A DNA stretch of 64,000 nucleotides from Poriferisodalis sp965237655 (GCF_965237655.1 NZ_CBDEGB010000001.1:1426001-1490000); one strand, 5' to 3'; counted from the stretch's first letter, positions 8,258 through 16,919 are shown. The notes: a model not told the origin generated them from the sequence alone. A program made the numbers and translations.

Positions 8258-9016
8258 GTGCGAAGGCTGGGCGTTCGACGCGGCGGGCAGCCGATTGCAA
8301 CCGTCGTGTTCGCGAGCGCTTCGGTCGTGGTCTTCGCCCTGACTCACAACTTGGCCCGGATCGTGCCGTTCGCACGAGGCTCTCTGCGATTCTCCGCTCT
8401 CGACGGTTACGGCCTTGTGGGGCCGTACGTAGCTGAGTTGGGGGAATGGTGGCGGATCGTCACCGGCACGTTCCTGCATGCCGACTTGCGGCACCTGCTG
8501 TTCAACATGCTGGTGCTGTACCTGCTGGGCCGGCGGCTCGAACGCTTCACTGGCGCGGCTCTGCTGGCCGGCACCTACGTCGTGTCGCTCATCGGCGGCT
8601 CGGCAGGTGCGCTGTTGCTTCGACCCGACGCGTTCGTGGTCGGGGCATCCGGCGCGGTGTACGGCCTGATGGGTGCCGCGTACGTGGTGGAGTACCTGCG
8701 CGGCGGCAATCCGTGGCGGGACGGGTTGGGCAGCCTCATCATCGTCAACGTGGTCATCTCGTTCCTCATTCCCGGCATCTCCATCGGCGGTCACCTGGGC
8801 GGACTTGTGGCCGGCGTTCTCGCCGGCCTGGCGATCGGCGACACCAGCCGGCGCCGAGGTCCGCCGACGCTGGCCGAACGGCTCTCGGGGGAGATCGTCG
8901 ACATGCCGCTGCGCCGTTCGCCCTATGTCGTGTGGGGTTTGCTGACGGCGATCGGGACAGCATCATTCATGGGGGCACTGGTGGCCGCGGGCACTTGGCG
9001 CAATCCGCTCTTCTAG
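8258..9016 (+). CDS. Rhomboid family intramembrane serine protease
   Basis: A 252-residue multi-pass membrane protein that should cleave substrates within or next to the membrane. The catalytic dyad is intact: Ser in VVGASGAVYGLMG and His in SIGGHLGGLVAG. The family HxxxN-type element is seen in FLHADLRHLLFNMLVLYLLG. About six transmembrane segments precede a soluble patch (TSRRRGPPTLAERL), and a seventh hydrophobic segment lies near the C-terminus. Start GTG 8258 is preferred because of the TAGGGT box and because similarity begins at RRLGVRRGG. It is divergent from the AlkD-like gene and convergent with the exporter downstream. Substrate unknown. Confidence 0.88.
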   Translation: MRRLGVRRGGQPIATVVFASASVVVFALTHNLARIVPFARGSLRFSALDGYGLVGPYVAELGEWWRIVTGTFLHADLRHLLFNMLVLYLLGRRLERFTGAALLAGTYVVSLIGGSAGALLLRPDAFVVGASGAVYGLMGAAYVVEYLRGGNPWRDGLGSLIIVNVVISFLIPGISIGGHLGGLVAGVLAGLAIGDTSRRRGPPTLAERLSGEIVDMPLRRSPYVVWGLLTAIGTASFMGALVAAGTWRNPLF

Positions 9017-9040
9017 CGACGCCTCAACGCCTTCGCCCGC

Positions 9041-9919
9041 TCAGGGAACGACGTCACCCGGCATCTGATCGGACTCCCGGTTGATAACGATCGCTGCAAC
9101 TACGGCCACGATGCCTGCCAACTCACGCGCGCTCGGCACCTGCGACAGCCACACCAGCCCGATCAAGGTTGCAGCGACGGGAAGCAAAGCCTGCAGCAGG
9201 GCGAACCGTGCACGCGCCAGTCGTTGCATCACGAGCTGGTCGATGCCGTAGGGGATCACATTCGACAGCACCCCCGCCGCAACGCCGCCTGCCAGCAGGA
9301 GCGGAGCGCTCAATGCCGAGCCGAGGTCGCCGACACCTGCTGGGCTGATCACCACGGCACCGATCAGCATGCCCACGCCGAGGCCGTCGACCGCCATGCC
9401 TGAACGCGCAACCCGGTGCCCCAGCACGATGTATCCGGCCCACAGCGCCCCTGCGATCAGTGAGAACAGCGCCCCCAGCTGCGCCTCTGGCGCCGCGAAA
9501 CCCGCCAGAGTCACAACGCCAGCAACGGCTAGCACCAGCGCCGACGTTGATCGGGCAGTCCTGGTGCCGATGACCGCGACAGCGATCGGCCCGATGAACT
9601 CGATGGCCACCGAATTCCCCAGCGGGCCGCGGGCGATGGCGAGGTAGAAGAACAGATTCATCGACGCCAGTGCCACTCCGAATGCAGCGGTCCAGGCCAG
9701 CTCGATGCGTGACCAGTGCCGTCGCCACGATCGGCGCAACACCACCAGGACGGCGCCTGCGCCCGCGACGCGCAGCAGCGCAACCGTCATGGGCGACAGC
9801 TCGTCGAACAATTCGACAGCCGTCGCTGCACCGAGATACTGCGACACCGCGCCGACGGCGAACAGCGCCTCAGGCGAGACTCTGCGGGCCCGTGAGCGGC
9901 CGCCCCCGGTGCCAGTCAC
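9041..9919 (-). CDS. EamA/DMT family transporter, RhtA-like
   Basis: A 292-residue inner-membrane protein with ten predicted membrane segments in two EamA repeats. Motifs FYLAIARGPLGNSVAIEFIGP and VLSNVIPYGIDQLVMQRL resemble RhtA-type threonine/homoserine exporters, so efflux of amino acids or related metabolites is plausible but not proven. The GTG at 9919 is used as start; the N-terminus (TGTGGGRSRARR) is basic and cytoplasmic, as usual for the family. It is monocistronic, facing the rhomboid gene at one end and the liv operon upstream region at the other. Confidence 0.85.
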   Translation of the reverse strand: MTGTGGGRSRARRVSPEALFAVGAVSQYLGAATAVELFDELSPMTVALLRVAGAGAVLVVLRRSWRRHWSRIELAWTAAFGVALASMNLFFYLAIARGPLGNSVAIEFIGPIAVAVIGTRTARSTSALVLAVAGVVTLAGFAAPEAQLGALFSLIAGALWAGYIVLGHRVARSGMAVDGLGVGMLIGAVVISPAGVGDLGSALSAPLLLAGGVAAGVLSNVIPYGIDQLVMQRLARARFALLQALLPVAATLIGLVWLSQVPSARELAGIVAVVAAIVINRESDQMPGDVVP

Positions 9920-10223
9920 GCCGTATGGCTAGCAGGCTCTCTCGACCGACCGGCGGCTGAAGTGCGCCCGGCTTGATGTCCCCTCACATCTGCGCATTAT
10001 TTGTGCGGTAGGTCCGATACATGTTCGTGAATTTGCATCAATTTCAGATGCAAATTGGTCCGATTGCGACCGAGCAGTGACATAGGGTCAGATGTGACGC
10101 ATCCAGCTTGGTGGCCCATGTCGGCGCGAGTACACGGTGCCGACGGCTATCCGACTGAGTGCGCCATGCGTACAAGGCCGCTGGTGCAGGTGTGCCGGGC
10201 CAACTCAATGGGGAGGAATGCAC
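9920..10223. other. 304-bp intergenic regulatory region before livJ
   Basis: No gene is seen here. The middle (about 10000-10060) is clearly more AT-rich than its surroundings and holds a 10-bp inverted repeat. The rest, 10060-10217, would be the livJ leader. Confidence 0.6.
10030..10056. promoter_or_regulatory. 10-bp inverted repeat, probable operator of the liv operon
   Basis: AATTTGCATC and GATGCAAATT are perfect inverted copies separated by 7 nt. The symmetry, AT content and position 170 bp upstream of livJ fit a dimeric repressor or activator site; the regulator is not identified. Confidence 0.55.
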
Positions 10224-11483
10224 ATGCAACGAAAGCTATTGACCATATTGGCTCTGCTGTTCTCGATGGCGCTCATCGCGGCAGCGTGCGGTGAAGACCG
10301 ACCTGAGCAAGGCGCGCTTGGCATCGTCGAAGTTGAGGAAGGCGACGCAATCCAGATCCGGTCGCTCGAGGCCATCACCGGCGACGTCGCGTTCTTCGGC
10401 TTGCCGATCGAACGCTCGACGGTCTTGGCAATCGAGGACTACGGCCAGATCCACGGCTTCGACGTGGACCTAGGAACGACGCTCGACGACCTGTGCTCCA
10501 ACGACGGCGGCCAGGCGGCGGCGCAGACAATCGTCGCTGACGAAGATGTCCTCGGCGTGATCGGCACCTCCTGCTCGGGTGCGGCGGTCGCTGCAGCACC
10601 GCTCATCACTGAGGCCGGCATGGTCCTGATCTCGGGTGGCAACACCTCGCCTGCCCTGACCTCGGACTTGTTGGGCACTGCGGGCGAGAACTACAACGTC
10701 GGCTACTACCGGACGGCCCACAACGACCTGTTCCAGGGTGCCGCCATGGCGAAGTTCGTCTACGGCGAACTCGGGCTCACCACGGCTGCCGCAATCCATG
10801 ATGGCGACCCGTACACCCAAGGCCTCGCGCAGGCGTTTGCTGACGCGTTCGAGGCAGAGGGCGGCACGGTGACTGGGTTCACGGCGGTCAACAAGGATGA
10901 CACCGACATGGTGCCGGTCTTGACCGAGATTGCCGCCGGGAGTCCCGAGGCACTGTTCTTCCCGATCTTCCAGCCGGCCGGCGACTTCATCGCCGACCAG
11001 GCACCGGGAGTCTCGGGTCTCGAGAACACCGTCCTGCTCGCGGCTGACGGCCTGCTGAACACGAACTACCTGGCGCTGCCGCAGACCGCGGGAATGTACT
11101 TCTCGGGCCCGGACACGCGCTTTGGTGACAACGTGAATCAGAGCACGGGCAAGACCGCCAACGACTTCCTCGCCACGTACGAGGCGCGGTGGGGTGAGAA
11201 GCCGGCGGCTCCGTTCTGGGCGCATGGCTACGACGCCACCACGCTGTTGCTGGACGCGATCACGGCGGCCTCGTTCCTCGACGGCGACACACTGGTCATC
11301 GACCGCCAAGGCATTCGCGACCACCTGAACAGCGTCACGGGTTACAACGGCCTGATCGGCACGATCAACTGCGACGAGTTCGGTGATTGCGGCGCTGCCC
11401 GCATCACGGTCGTCCAGAACCTTGGCGGCGAGGACAACGTAGAAGCCAGCATGGAGAACGTCATGTTCTCCTTCGCTCCCTGA
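10224..11483 (+). CDS. livJ: Branched-chain amino-acid type ABC transporter substrate-binding protein
   Basis: A 419-residue type I periplasmic-binding-fold protein and first gene of livJHMGF. MQRKLLTILALLFSMALIAAAC is an export signal ending in a possible lipid-anchored cysteine. Family features include the opening after the signal (QIRSLEAITGDVAFFGLP), VLGVIGTSCSGAAVAAAPL, LISGGNTSP, YYRTAHNDLFQG and AAIHDGDPYTQG. It should capture the solute outside the membrane and deliver it to LivHM; whether that is leucine-type amino acids or another compound cannot be read from sequence. ATG 10224 is chosen over ATG 10218 because GGAGGA at 10212-10217 leaves a 6-nt spacer only for the later codon. Confidence 0.9.
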   Translation: MQRKLLTILALLFSMALIAAACGEDRPEQGALGIVEVEEGDAIQIRSLEAITGDVAFFGLPIERSTVLAIEDYGQIHGFDVDLGTTLDDLCSNDGGQAAAQTIVADEDVLGVIGTSCSGAAVAAAPLITEAGMVLISGGNTSPALTSDLLGTAGENYNVGYYRTAHNDLFQGAAMAKFVYGELGLTTAAAIHDGDPYTQGLAQAFADAFEAEGGTVTGFTAVNKDDTDMVPVLTEIAAGSPEALFFPIFQPAGDFIADQAPGVSGLENTVLLAADGLLNTNYLALPQTAGMYFSGPDTRFGDNVNQSTGKTANDFLATYEARWGEKPAAPFWAHGYDATTLLLDAITAASFLDGDTLVIDRQGIRDHLNSVTGYNGLIGTINCDEFGDCGAARITVVQNLGGEDNVEASMENVMFSFAP

Positions 11484-11524
11484 GCCGGATGGGCGAGGTA
11501 CTAGCCCAAACACGTCCGGCCCTC

Positions 11525-11530
11525 TAAGGT
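11525..11530 (+). promoter_or_regulatory. -10 box TAAGGT before livH
   Basis: TAAGGT ends 7 nt before GTG 11538. It could give livHMGF an internal leaderless promoter independent of livJ. Confidence 0.4.
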
Positions 11531-11537
11531 CAATTCG

Positions 11538-12695
11538 GTGTTAGAAGAAGGGGCGCCCCCAAGTGGGGCGCCCCGTCGCCGGACTTCCCGGTTCAGCCTG
11601 AGAACGCCGCGTACCAAGGTCGACTGGTTCCTCACCGTCATCCGTGTGGGGGTGCTGGCGGTTCTCCTCGTCGGCTTCCTGGCGTTCATCGCCCAGGAGA
11701 TCAATCCCGACAACCCGTTCGCCCGCTGGGCCAACCCCGACGCCACCGGACTGACCGGACCGCAATTCCGGGGTCTGGTGGTATCGGGTGTTGCGCAAGG
11801 ATCGATGTACGGCCTGATAGCCCTCGGCTACTCGATGGTCTACGGCGTGCTGGGCTTCATCAACTTCGCCCACGGCGAGGTGTTCATGGTCGGCGCGATG
11901 ACCGGCATGATCACGTCGAACAAGCTTGCTGACGCGGGTCTGTGGGAGTCCAACTTCATCGGCTCACTGGTGTTCATCGTCATCGTGTCGATCATCGTGT
12001 CCACGCTCACGGCGGTGGTCATGGAGCGCGTCGCATACCGGCCGCTGCGCGGCTCACCCCGGTTGATCCCGCTCATCACGTCCATCGGCGTGTCGTTCTT
12101 CCTCCAGAACGCCTCAGTGGTCCTGCTGGGCCCCGCCAGCAAGTCCTACCCCGATGTGCCGGATTGGGTGAAGGCCAAGCACACCTTCTTGCAGGTCGAG
12201 GGCGGAAAGATTCTCGTGGTGGTCGTCGCGGCCCTGTCGATGTCGGCCCTGTGGTACTACGTCGATCGCACCAAGACCGGCAAGGCGATGCGGGCCGTGG
12301 CCGAGGACGCCGAGATAGCGGCGCTCATGGGCATCAACGTCAACCGCACCATCGTCAAGGTGTTCGCAGTGGGCGGAGCGATGGCGGGGATGGCCGGGAT
12401 CCTGTGGGGGATCCTGTTCCGCAGCGTCATTCACACCACCGGCTTCCTGCCCGGCATCAAGGCATTCAGTGCTGCGGTGGTCGGCGGGATCGGGCATCTG
12501 GGCGGCGCGATGGCCGGCGGGCTCTCGATCGGAGTGGCCGAATCTGTGGGGCCGCTGTTGATTCTGGAACCGCTGGGCGTCAGCGGCGTTTCCCAGCTGC
12601 GTGACGCCGTGGCGTTCTCGATGCTCATCATCGTGCTGCTGGTGCGGCCAGCAGGCTTGTTCGGCGAGCGTCTGCCAGGGGAGGACCGAGCGTGA
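11538..12695 (+). CDS. livH: Branched-chain amino-acid ABC transporter permease LivH
   Basis: A 385-residue permease of the LivH (BPD_transp_2) family with about eight membrane helices. The core begins at GVAQGSMYGLIALGYSMVYG and contains the diagnostic GFINFAHGEVFMVGA; GKAMRAVAEDAEIAALMGIN is the coupling loop that contacts the ATPases, and GIGHLGGAMAGG lies near the C-terminus. The N-terminal ~75 residues are longer than in E. coli LivH, hold one extra hydrophobic segment, and begin with a Pro/Arg-rich stretch encoded by a GC palindrome. Its stop overlaps the livM start by GTGA, so the two are translationally coupled. Confidence 0.9.
   Translation: MLEEGAPPSGAPRRRTSRFSLRTPRTKVDWFLTVIRVGVLAVLLVGFLAFIAQEINPDNPFARWANPDATGLTGPQFRGLVVSGVAQGSMYGLIALGYSMVYGVLGFINFAHGEVFMVGAMTGMITSNKLADAGLWESNFIGSLVFIVIVSIIVSTLTAVVMERVAYRPLRGSPRLIPLITSIGVSFFLQNASVVLLGPASKSYPDVPDWVKAKHTFLQVEGGKILVVVVAALSMSALWYYVDRTKTGKAMRAVAEDAEIAALMGINVNRTIVKVFAVGGAMAGMAGILWGILFRSVIHTTGFLPGIKAFSAAVVGGIGHLGGAMAGGLSIGVAESVGPLLILEPLGVSGVSQLRDAVAFSMLIIVLLVRPAGLFGERLPGEDRA
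11550..11574 (+). terminator. Double GGGGCGCCCC palindrome near the livJ-livH junction
   Basis: Two copies of the self-complementary 10-mer GGGGCGCCCC are separated by CAAGT and can pair with each other into a very stable hairpin. It lies 12 nt inside the called livH start, where it could reduce readthrough from the highly expressed binding-protein gene, or mask initiation. No U-tract follows. Confidence 0.35.
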
Positions 12696-14551
12696 GCGCA
12701 CTGACGGCCCCCGATGCGGCGACTCCCGATGCGACCGCGGCCTCCGCGGCGGCGCCTCCCCGCCCTGCTTTCGCGCAGGACTGGCGTCGCATCGGACGGA
12801 TGGGTGCTGTGGCTGTCCTCGGGCAGTTCTTCATCTCGCTGTCCAACATGCCGGTGCGACTCGACGGCAGGACGATCATCGAGGGCTTGTTGAGCCTCGG
12901 CTATCTCACGCTGGTCATCGTGCCGTTCGCAGTCGGAACTCGTGTCGGTCATCAAGTCCGTCGAGAGGGCGTTCCCTATCACGCAGCCGGCGCGCACGAA
13001 GTCGTCGGCGGCGCTGTCATTGGCGCGCTCGCGGGCGGCGGCCTGTCGCTGCTTGCGATCCTGATTGCCAACTTCGACATACGCGAACCGCTCGTGAATT
13101 GGAGCCCGATCTTGGCCGATCTGCTGGCCTTCGGCCGGGGCACGGCATTCGCCGTCGTGATCTGGCTGGTCATCGGCGCAGCGATCGGCGCGACGGGCGG
13201 GCTCCTGCGGGTCCTGCCTGGCGTTGCCCGGCGGGTCCTGTGGACGATGGTGCTCGCCGTCTTCGGGGCAGCGGTGCTCGAGGCGCTGGTCGAGGACCTG
13301 GCCGAGGGCATGCACATCGACTCGGTGACGGACTGGTTCTACGCATCCAGAGGTGGCCTGACCGTCACGGGAGCGGTGGTCCTCGCTGCGGGATCCGGGG
13401 TTCTCGCGTTCGTCGGGCGCGGCCGGGTGCGCCGGGCACGAGCTCGTGTCGAGCTGCTCGAAGGCGCGGCACGCAGCAAGGCGAACCTCGTGCTGATTCT
13501 GGCAACCGCTGCGGTGCTGATCGTCCTGCCGATGTTTGCCGGCAAGCTCACCAACGAGTTGCTGGCCAACGTGGGGCTCTTCGTGCTCCTGGCGCTGGGG
13601 CTCAACATCGTGGTCGGACTCGCGGGAATCCTGGACCTCGGCTACGTGGCGTTCTTCGCTGTCGGCAGCTACAGCGCCGCAGTGCTGACCGCGGCGACAT
13701 CGCCCAGGATCCACCCTGAGCTGCCGTGGTTCGTGGCCCTCATCGGCGTTGTTGTCCTGACGGGCCTGGTCGGGTTGTTCATCGGGGCGCCGGTCATCCG
13801 CATGCGCGGCGACTACCTCGCCATCGTGACGCTGGGTTTCGGCGAGATCATCCGCCTGCTGTTCCTGTCGGACTGGCTGTCGGGATGGTTCGGAGGCTCG
13901 CAGGGAATCACCAACATCCCCGGGGCACAGATCTTCGGACTGGCCGAAGTGTCGGGCACCGATCCCCGCAGCGTGTTCTACCTCGTGCTCGCGTTCTGTG
14001 CGATCGCGATCTACGTGTCGTGGCGCCTGGAGCGCTCGCGCATCGGGCGGGCGTGGATGGCCGTGCGCGAGGACGAGACCGTGGCTGAGGCCATGGGCAT
14101 CAACACGGTCAACGTCAAGCTGCTGGCATTCGTGGTGGGCGCGGTGCTCGGTTCGTTCAGCGGAGCGATCTTCTCCGCCAAGGTGGGCTCGGTCTTTCCC
14201 GCCAGCTTCCTGATCCTCGTTTCCATCGTCATCTTGGTGGTGGTGATCTTCGGCGGGATGGGCAACATCGTCGGCGTCATCGCCGGCTCGGCCGTCCTCA
14301 TCGGTGTGCTCGGCGGGCCTAAGCAGCCCGGGCTTCTCGCCGAATTCTCCGAATTCAAGCTCTTGATCTATGGCGCCTTGCTCGTATGGATGATGTTGGC
14401 GCGGCCCGAGGGCCTCATCCCGAGCGTGCGCCGCACCCGAGAGTTGCATCAAGAAGAGATGGCCCAGGACGCCTGGCTCCGAGGCCAGACAGAAGACGAC
14501 GACCACGGCAACGGGGCTGACGCCAGTCGACCGGCAGGGGAGTCTGCGTGA
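12692..14551 (+). CDS. livM: Branched-chain amino-acid ABC transporter permease LivM, with long N-terminal membrane extension
   Basis: A 619-residue permease; the LivM core occupies about residues 265-590. Diagnostic stretches are GLNIVVGLAGILDLGYVAFF, MRGDYLAIVTLGFGEIIR, GGSQGITNIP, RAWMAVREDETVAEAMGIN and FGGMGNIVGVIAG. The first ~260 residues are extra compared with E. coli LivM (about 425 aa): they hold roughly six hydrophobic segments and a soluble region around RRARARVELLEGAARSK just before the core. The C-terminus is an acidic hydrophilic tail. Starts with GTG overlapping the livH stop and ends overlapping livG, so it is part of a tightly coupled operon. Confidence 0.88.
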   Translation: MSALTAPDAATPDATAASAAAPPRPAFAQDWRRIGRMGAVAVLGQFFISLSNMPVRLDGRTIIEGLLSLGYLTLVIVPFAVGTRVGHQVRREGVPYHAAGAHEVVGGAVIGALAGGGLSLLAILIANFDIREPLVNWSPILADLLAFGRGTAFAVVIWLVIGAAIGATGGLLRVLPGVARRVLWTMVLAVFGAAVLEALVEDLAEGMHIDSVTDWFYASRGGLTVTGAVVLAAGSGVLAFVGRGRVRRARARVELLEGAARSKANLVLILATAAVLIVLPMFAGKLTNELLANVGLFVLLALGLNIVVGLAGILDLGYVAFFAVGSYSAAVLTAATSPRIHPELPWFVALIGVVVLTGLVGLFIGAPVIRMRGDYLAIVTLGFGEIIRLLFLSDWLSGWFGGSQGITNIPGAQIFGLAEVSGTDPRSVFYLVLAFCAIAIYVSWRLERSRIGRAWMAVREDETVAEAMGINTVNVKLLAFVVGAVLGSFSGAIFSAKVGSVFPASFLILVSIVILVVVIFGGMGNIVGVIAGSAVLIGVLGGPKQPGLLAEFSEFKLLIYGALLVWMMLARPEGLIPSVRRTRELHQEEMAQDAWLRGQTEDDDHGNGADASRPAGESA

Positions 14552-15366
14552 GCGCGGCGACACAAACCGATGCCCCGGCGACCGAACCGATCCTCGAGAC
14601 GCGAGGGCTCAGCGTGGATTTCGGCGGCCTCAAGGCGCTCGCGGGATTGGACCTGGCTGTGTACCCGGGCGAGATCGTCTCGGTCATCGGACCGAACGGC
14701 GCAGGCAAGACCACGCTGTTCAACGCGATCAGTGCCACTGTGCCGGCCTCAGAGGGCGACATCCTGTTCGAGGGGCAGTCGCTGATCGGGCTGGATCCCA
14801 ACCGCGTCACGTCGCGCGGCATCGCCAGGACGTTCCAGAACGTGCGGCTGTTCGCCAACATGACGGTGCTCGAGAACGTCATGGTCTCCCAGCACTGCCG
14901 GACCAGCCAGAACGTTGTGGGAGCGCTGCTGTGGACGAAGGCCTTTCGTCGCGAGGAGGAAGAGATTCGCCGGCGCGGCGAAGAGGTGCTGTCGTTCTTC
15001 GGCCATCGACTCGTGGGCTACCGCTTCCACCAGCCTGCCTTCACCCTGTCGTATGCCAACCGTCGCCGCCTAGAGATCGCCCGTGCGATGGCCACGCAAC
15101 CCAAGCTGATCCTGCTTGACGAGCCCGTGGCGGGTATGAACCCCACTGAGTCGGCCGAGCTCACCGGCCTGATCGGGCGACTGCGTGATGAGTGGGGGTA
15201 CGCGATCGTTGTGATCGAGCACGACATGGAAGTGGTTCGGGAAGTCTCCGACCGTGTCATCGTGCTTGACCACGGAGAGAAGATCGCCGAGGGCGACTAC
15301 GCCGACGTGTCGGTTGATCCACAAGTCATTGAGGCCTACCTGGGCCATGGCGCGGCGGCCTCATGA
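14548..15366 (+). CDS. livG: Branched-chain amino-acid ABC transporter ATPase LivG
   Basis: A 272-residue cytoplasmic ATPase that powers LivHM. Walker A is GPNGAGKTT (about residue 50), the Q-loop region is ARTFQNVRLFANMTVLENV as in other LivG proteins, Walker B is LILLDEPVAGMNP, and the switch His is in VVIEHDMEVV. The ABC signature is unusual: FTLSYANRRRLEIARA, with LSYAN in place of LSGGQ; LSYG-type signatures are common in LivG, so activity is still expected. GTG start overlaps the livM stop by 4 nt. Confidence 0.9.
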   Translation: MSAATQTDAPATEPILETRGLSVDFGGLKALAGLDLAVYPGEIVSVIGPNGAGKTTLFNAISATVPASEGDILFEGQSLIGLDPNRVTSRGIARTFQNVRLFANMTVLENVMVSQHCRTSQNVVGALLWTKAFRREEEEIRRRGEEVLSFFGHRLVGYRFHQPAFTLSYANRRRLEIARAMATQPKLILLDEPVAGMNPTESAELTGLIGRLRDEWGYAIVVIEHDMEVVREVSDRVIVLDHGEKIAEGDYADVSVDPQVIEAYLGHGAAAS

Positions 15367-15406
15367 GCAGGTCGCGCTCCGCGAGCGGAACAAGGGCGAG
15401 CCGGCC

Positions 15407-16177
15407 ATGAGCGCGCCGGAGTCGGACCCGACCGTTCCGCTCCTTGAGATGCGTCAGGTGAACGCTCACTACGGCGCAGTGCACGCGTTGCGCGACGTCG
15501 ACTTGGCCATTTACGAGGGCGAGCTGGTGTGCTTGCTGGGAGGCAACGCCAGCGGCAAGTCGACGACGCTGAAGACGCTGCTGGGAATGCTGAAGCCCAC
15601 ATCGGGAGAAGTGGTGCTGGACGGTGAGGTCGTGAACGACCGGCCGACCAGCTACCGGGTCGCCCGCGGCGTGACGATGGTTCCGGAGAACCGGAGGCTG
15701 TTCAAGCGGCTGACCGTGCGGGAGAATCTGCAACTGGGTGCGTACCTGCGCAACGACAGCGACGGCATAGCGGCCGATCTGGAGCGTGTCTTCGAATTGT
15801 TCCCCCGTGTGAAGGAGCGTCTCGGTCAGAAGGCCGGAACGCTGTCGGGCGGTGAGCAGCAGATGGTGGCCATTGGCCGGGCGCTCATGTCCCAGCCGCG
15901 GGTGCTGCTGATGGACGAGCCCTCGATGGGGCTTGCACCCGCACTGGTGCAGCAGAACTTCGAGCTGATCGCCCAGATTCACGAAGCCGGCATGACGGTG
16001 TTCATGGTCGAGCAGAACGCCAACATGGCGCTCTCGATCGCCGACCGGGGCTGGGTGCTGCAAACCGGCCGAGTCGTACTCGACGACACCGCCGAGGCGC
16101 TCCTGGCGAACCCAGCCCTGCGCACGTCCTATCTGGGCGGTGGCTCCGACGGCACACCGTCCGGAGACTCGGCATAG
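15407..16177 (+). CDS. livF: Branched-chain amino-acid ABC transporter ATPase LivF
   Basis: A 256-residue ATPase, partner of LivG in the importer. Walker A GGNASGKSTT has Ala-Ser in place of the common Gly-Ala or Gly-Lys-like residues but keeps GxxxxGKS; TMVPENRRLFKRLTVRENL is the typical LivF Q-loop region; LSGGEQQMVAIGRALM is a standard signature; Walker B is VLLMDEPSMGLAP and the switch residue sits in MVEQNANMAL, where LivF proteins often carry Q-N. ATG 15407 is chosen because the conserved sequence starts soon after; the open frame continues upstream inside livG but without similarity. Confidence 0.9.
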   Translation: MSAPESDPTVPLLEMRQVNAHYGAVHALRDVDLAIYEGELVCLLGGNASGKSTTLKTLLGMLKPTSGEVVLDGEVVNDRPTSYRVARGVTMVPENRRLFKRLTVRENLQLGAYLRNDSDGIAADLERVFELFPRVKERLGQKAGTLSGGEQQMVAIGRALMSQPRVLLMDEPSMGLAPALVQQNFELIAQIHEAGMTVFMVEQNANMALSIADRGWVLQTGRVVLDDTAEALLANPALRTSYLGGGSDGTPSGDSA

Positions 16178-16202
16178 AAGCGTCGCTGCTAGGACTTTGC
16201 CC

Positions 16203-16919
16203 GTGAGCGAGGCACCCCAGGAGGCCGTTACCGGAATCCTGCACCCTGGGACCATGGGCGTGACCGTTGGAGCTGCGTGCTCGGGCACCGTGCTGTGGGC
16301 CAGCGAGGGCCGTTCGGACGCCACCCGCCAGCGAGCAGCCGACGCTGGTCTCGTTGACGTGGGCGACCTCGCATCGATGGTCGCCACCGCAGACATGGTG
16401 ATCTCGGTCTGCCCGCCCCATGGGGCCGAGGCACTGGCTGACACCGTGGCCGATGCGGGCTTCGCGGGCTGCTACGTGGATGCGAACGCAGTGTCGCCCA
16501 CGACGGCCCGGAAGATCGGAGCGCTCTTCGAGGACTTCGTCGACGGCAGCCTGATCGGCCCACCGGCGAAGGAGCCTGGCACGACCCGGCTCTACCTGTC
16601 GGGCTCTCACGCTGAGGGTGTAGCCGCCCGCTTCGAGGGTTCCGCACTGGAGCCTCGCGTCCTGCAGGGAGGCGAAACGGGTGCCGCATCGGCGTTGAAG
16701 ATGGCCTATGCATCGTGGACCAAGGGCACCAGCGCCCTGTTGATGTCGGTGGCTGCACTCGCTGCGGCAGGCCTCCCCGACGGCTTTCACCGCGCCGCGA
16801 GCGAGGTGTTCGAGCGTCTTGGGGTCTTCAAGGAGGCCCGAGGGGCCTCCGTCGAGCGATTGATCGCGGCCCTGCTCGGTTCACCAGCGACGAGAGCGGA
16901 CGGCGACGAGCAGGTCTAG
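16203..16919 (+). CDS. NAD(P)-binding 6-phosphogluconate dehydrogenase-like protein (DUF1932)
   Basis: A 238-residue protein with an N-terminal Rossmann-type segment (GILHPGTMGVTVGAA, weak GxGxxG-like motif) and a helical C-terminal half resembling DUF1932 domains found in 3-hydroxyisobutyrate or 6-phosphogluconate dehydrogenase-like proteins. GSLIGPPAKEPGTTRLYLSG and LKMAYASWTKGTSALLMSV are characteristic, the Lys lying where the catalytic Lys of beta-hydroxyacid dehydrogenases is expected. Substrate unknown. It follows livF by 25 nt on the same strand and may be co-transcribed. The GTG start at 16203 is inferred from homology. Its stop shares CTAG with the convergent gene. Confidence 0.75.
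   Translation: MSEAPQEAVTGILHPGTMGVTVGAACSGTVLWASEGRSDATRQRAADAGLVDVGDLASMVATADMVISVCPPHGAEALADTVADAGFAGCYVDANAVSPTTARKIGALFEDFVDGSLIGPPAKEPGTTRLYLSGSHAEGVAARFEGSALEPRVLQGGETGAASALKMAYASWTKGTSALLMSVAALAAAGLPDGFHRAASEVFERLGVFKEARGASVERLIAALLGSPATRADGDEQV

Noticed and set aside
12431..14563. 710-codon open frame on the minus strand opposite livM
   Set aside because: It is the complement of a clearly coding permease; its translation is rich in Arg, His, Asp and Gln with no family features, typical of antisense frames in GC-rich DNA.
15254..15406. Upstream extension of livF into livG
   Set aside because: The region is coding for LivG in another frame and the LivF core starts after ATG 15407.
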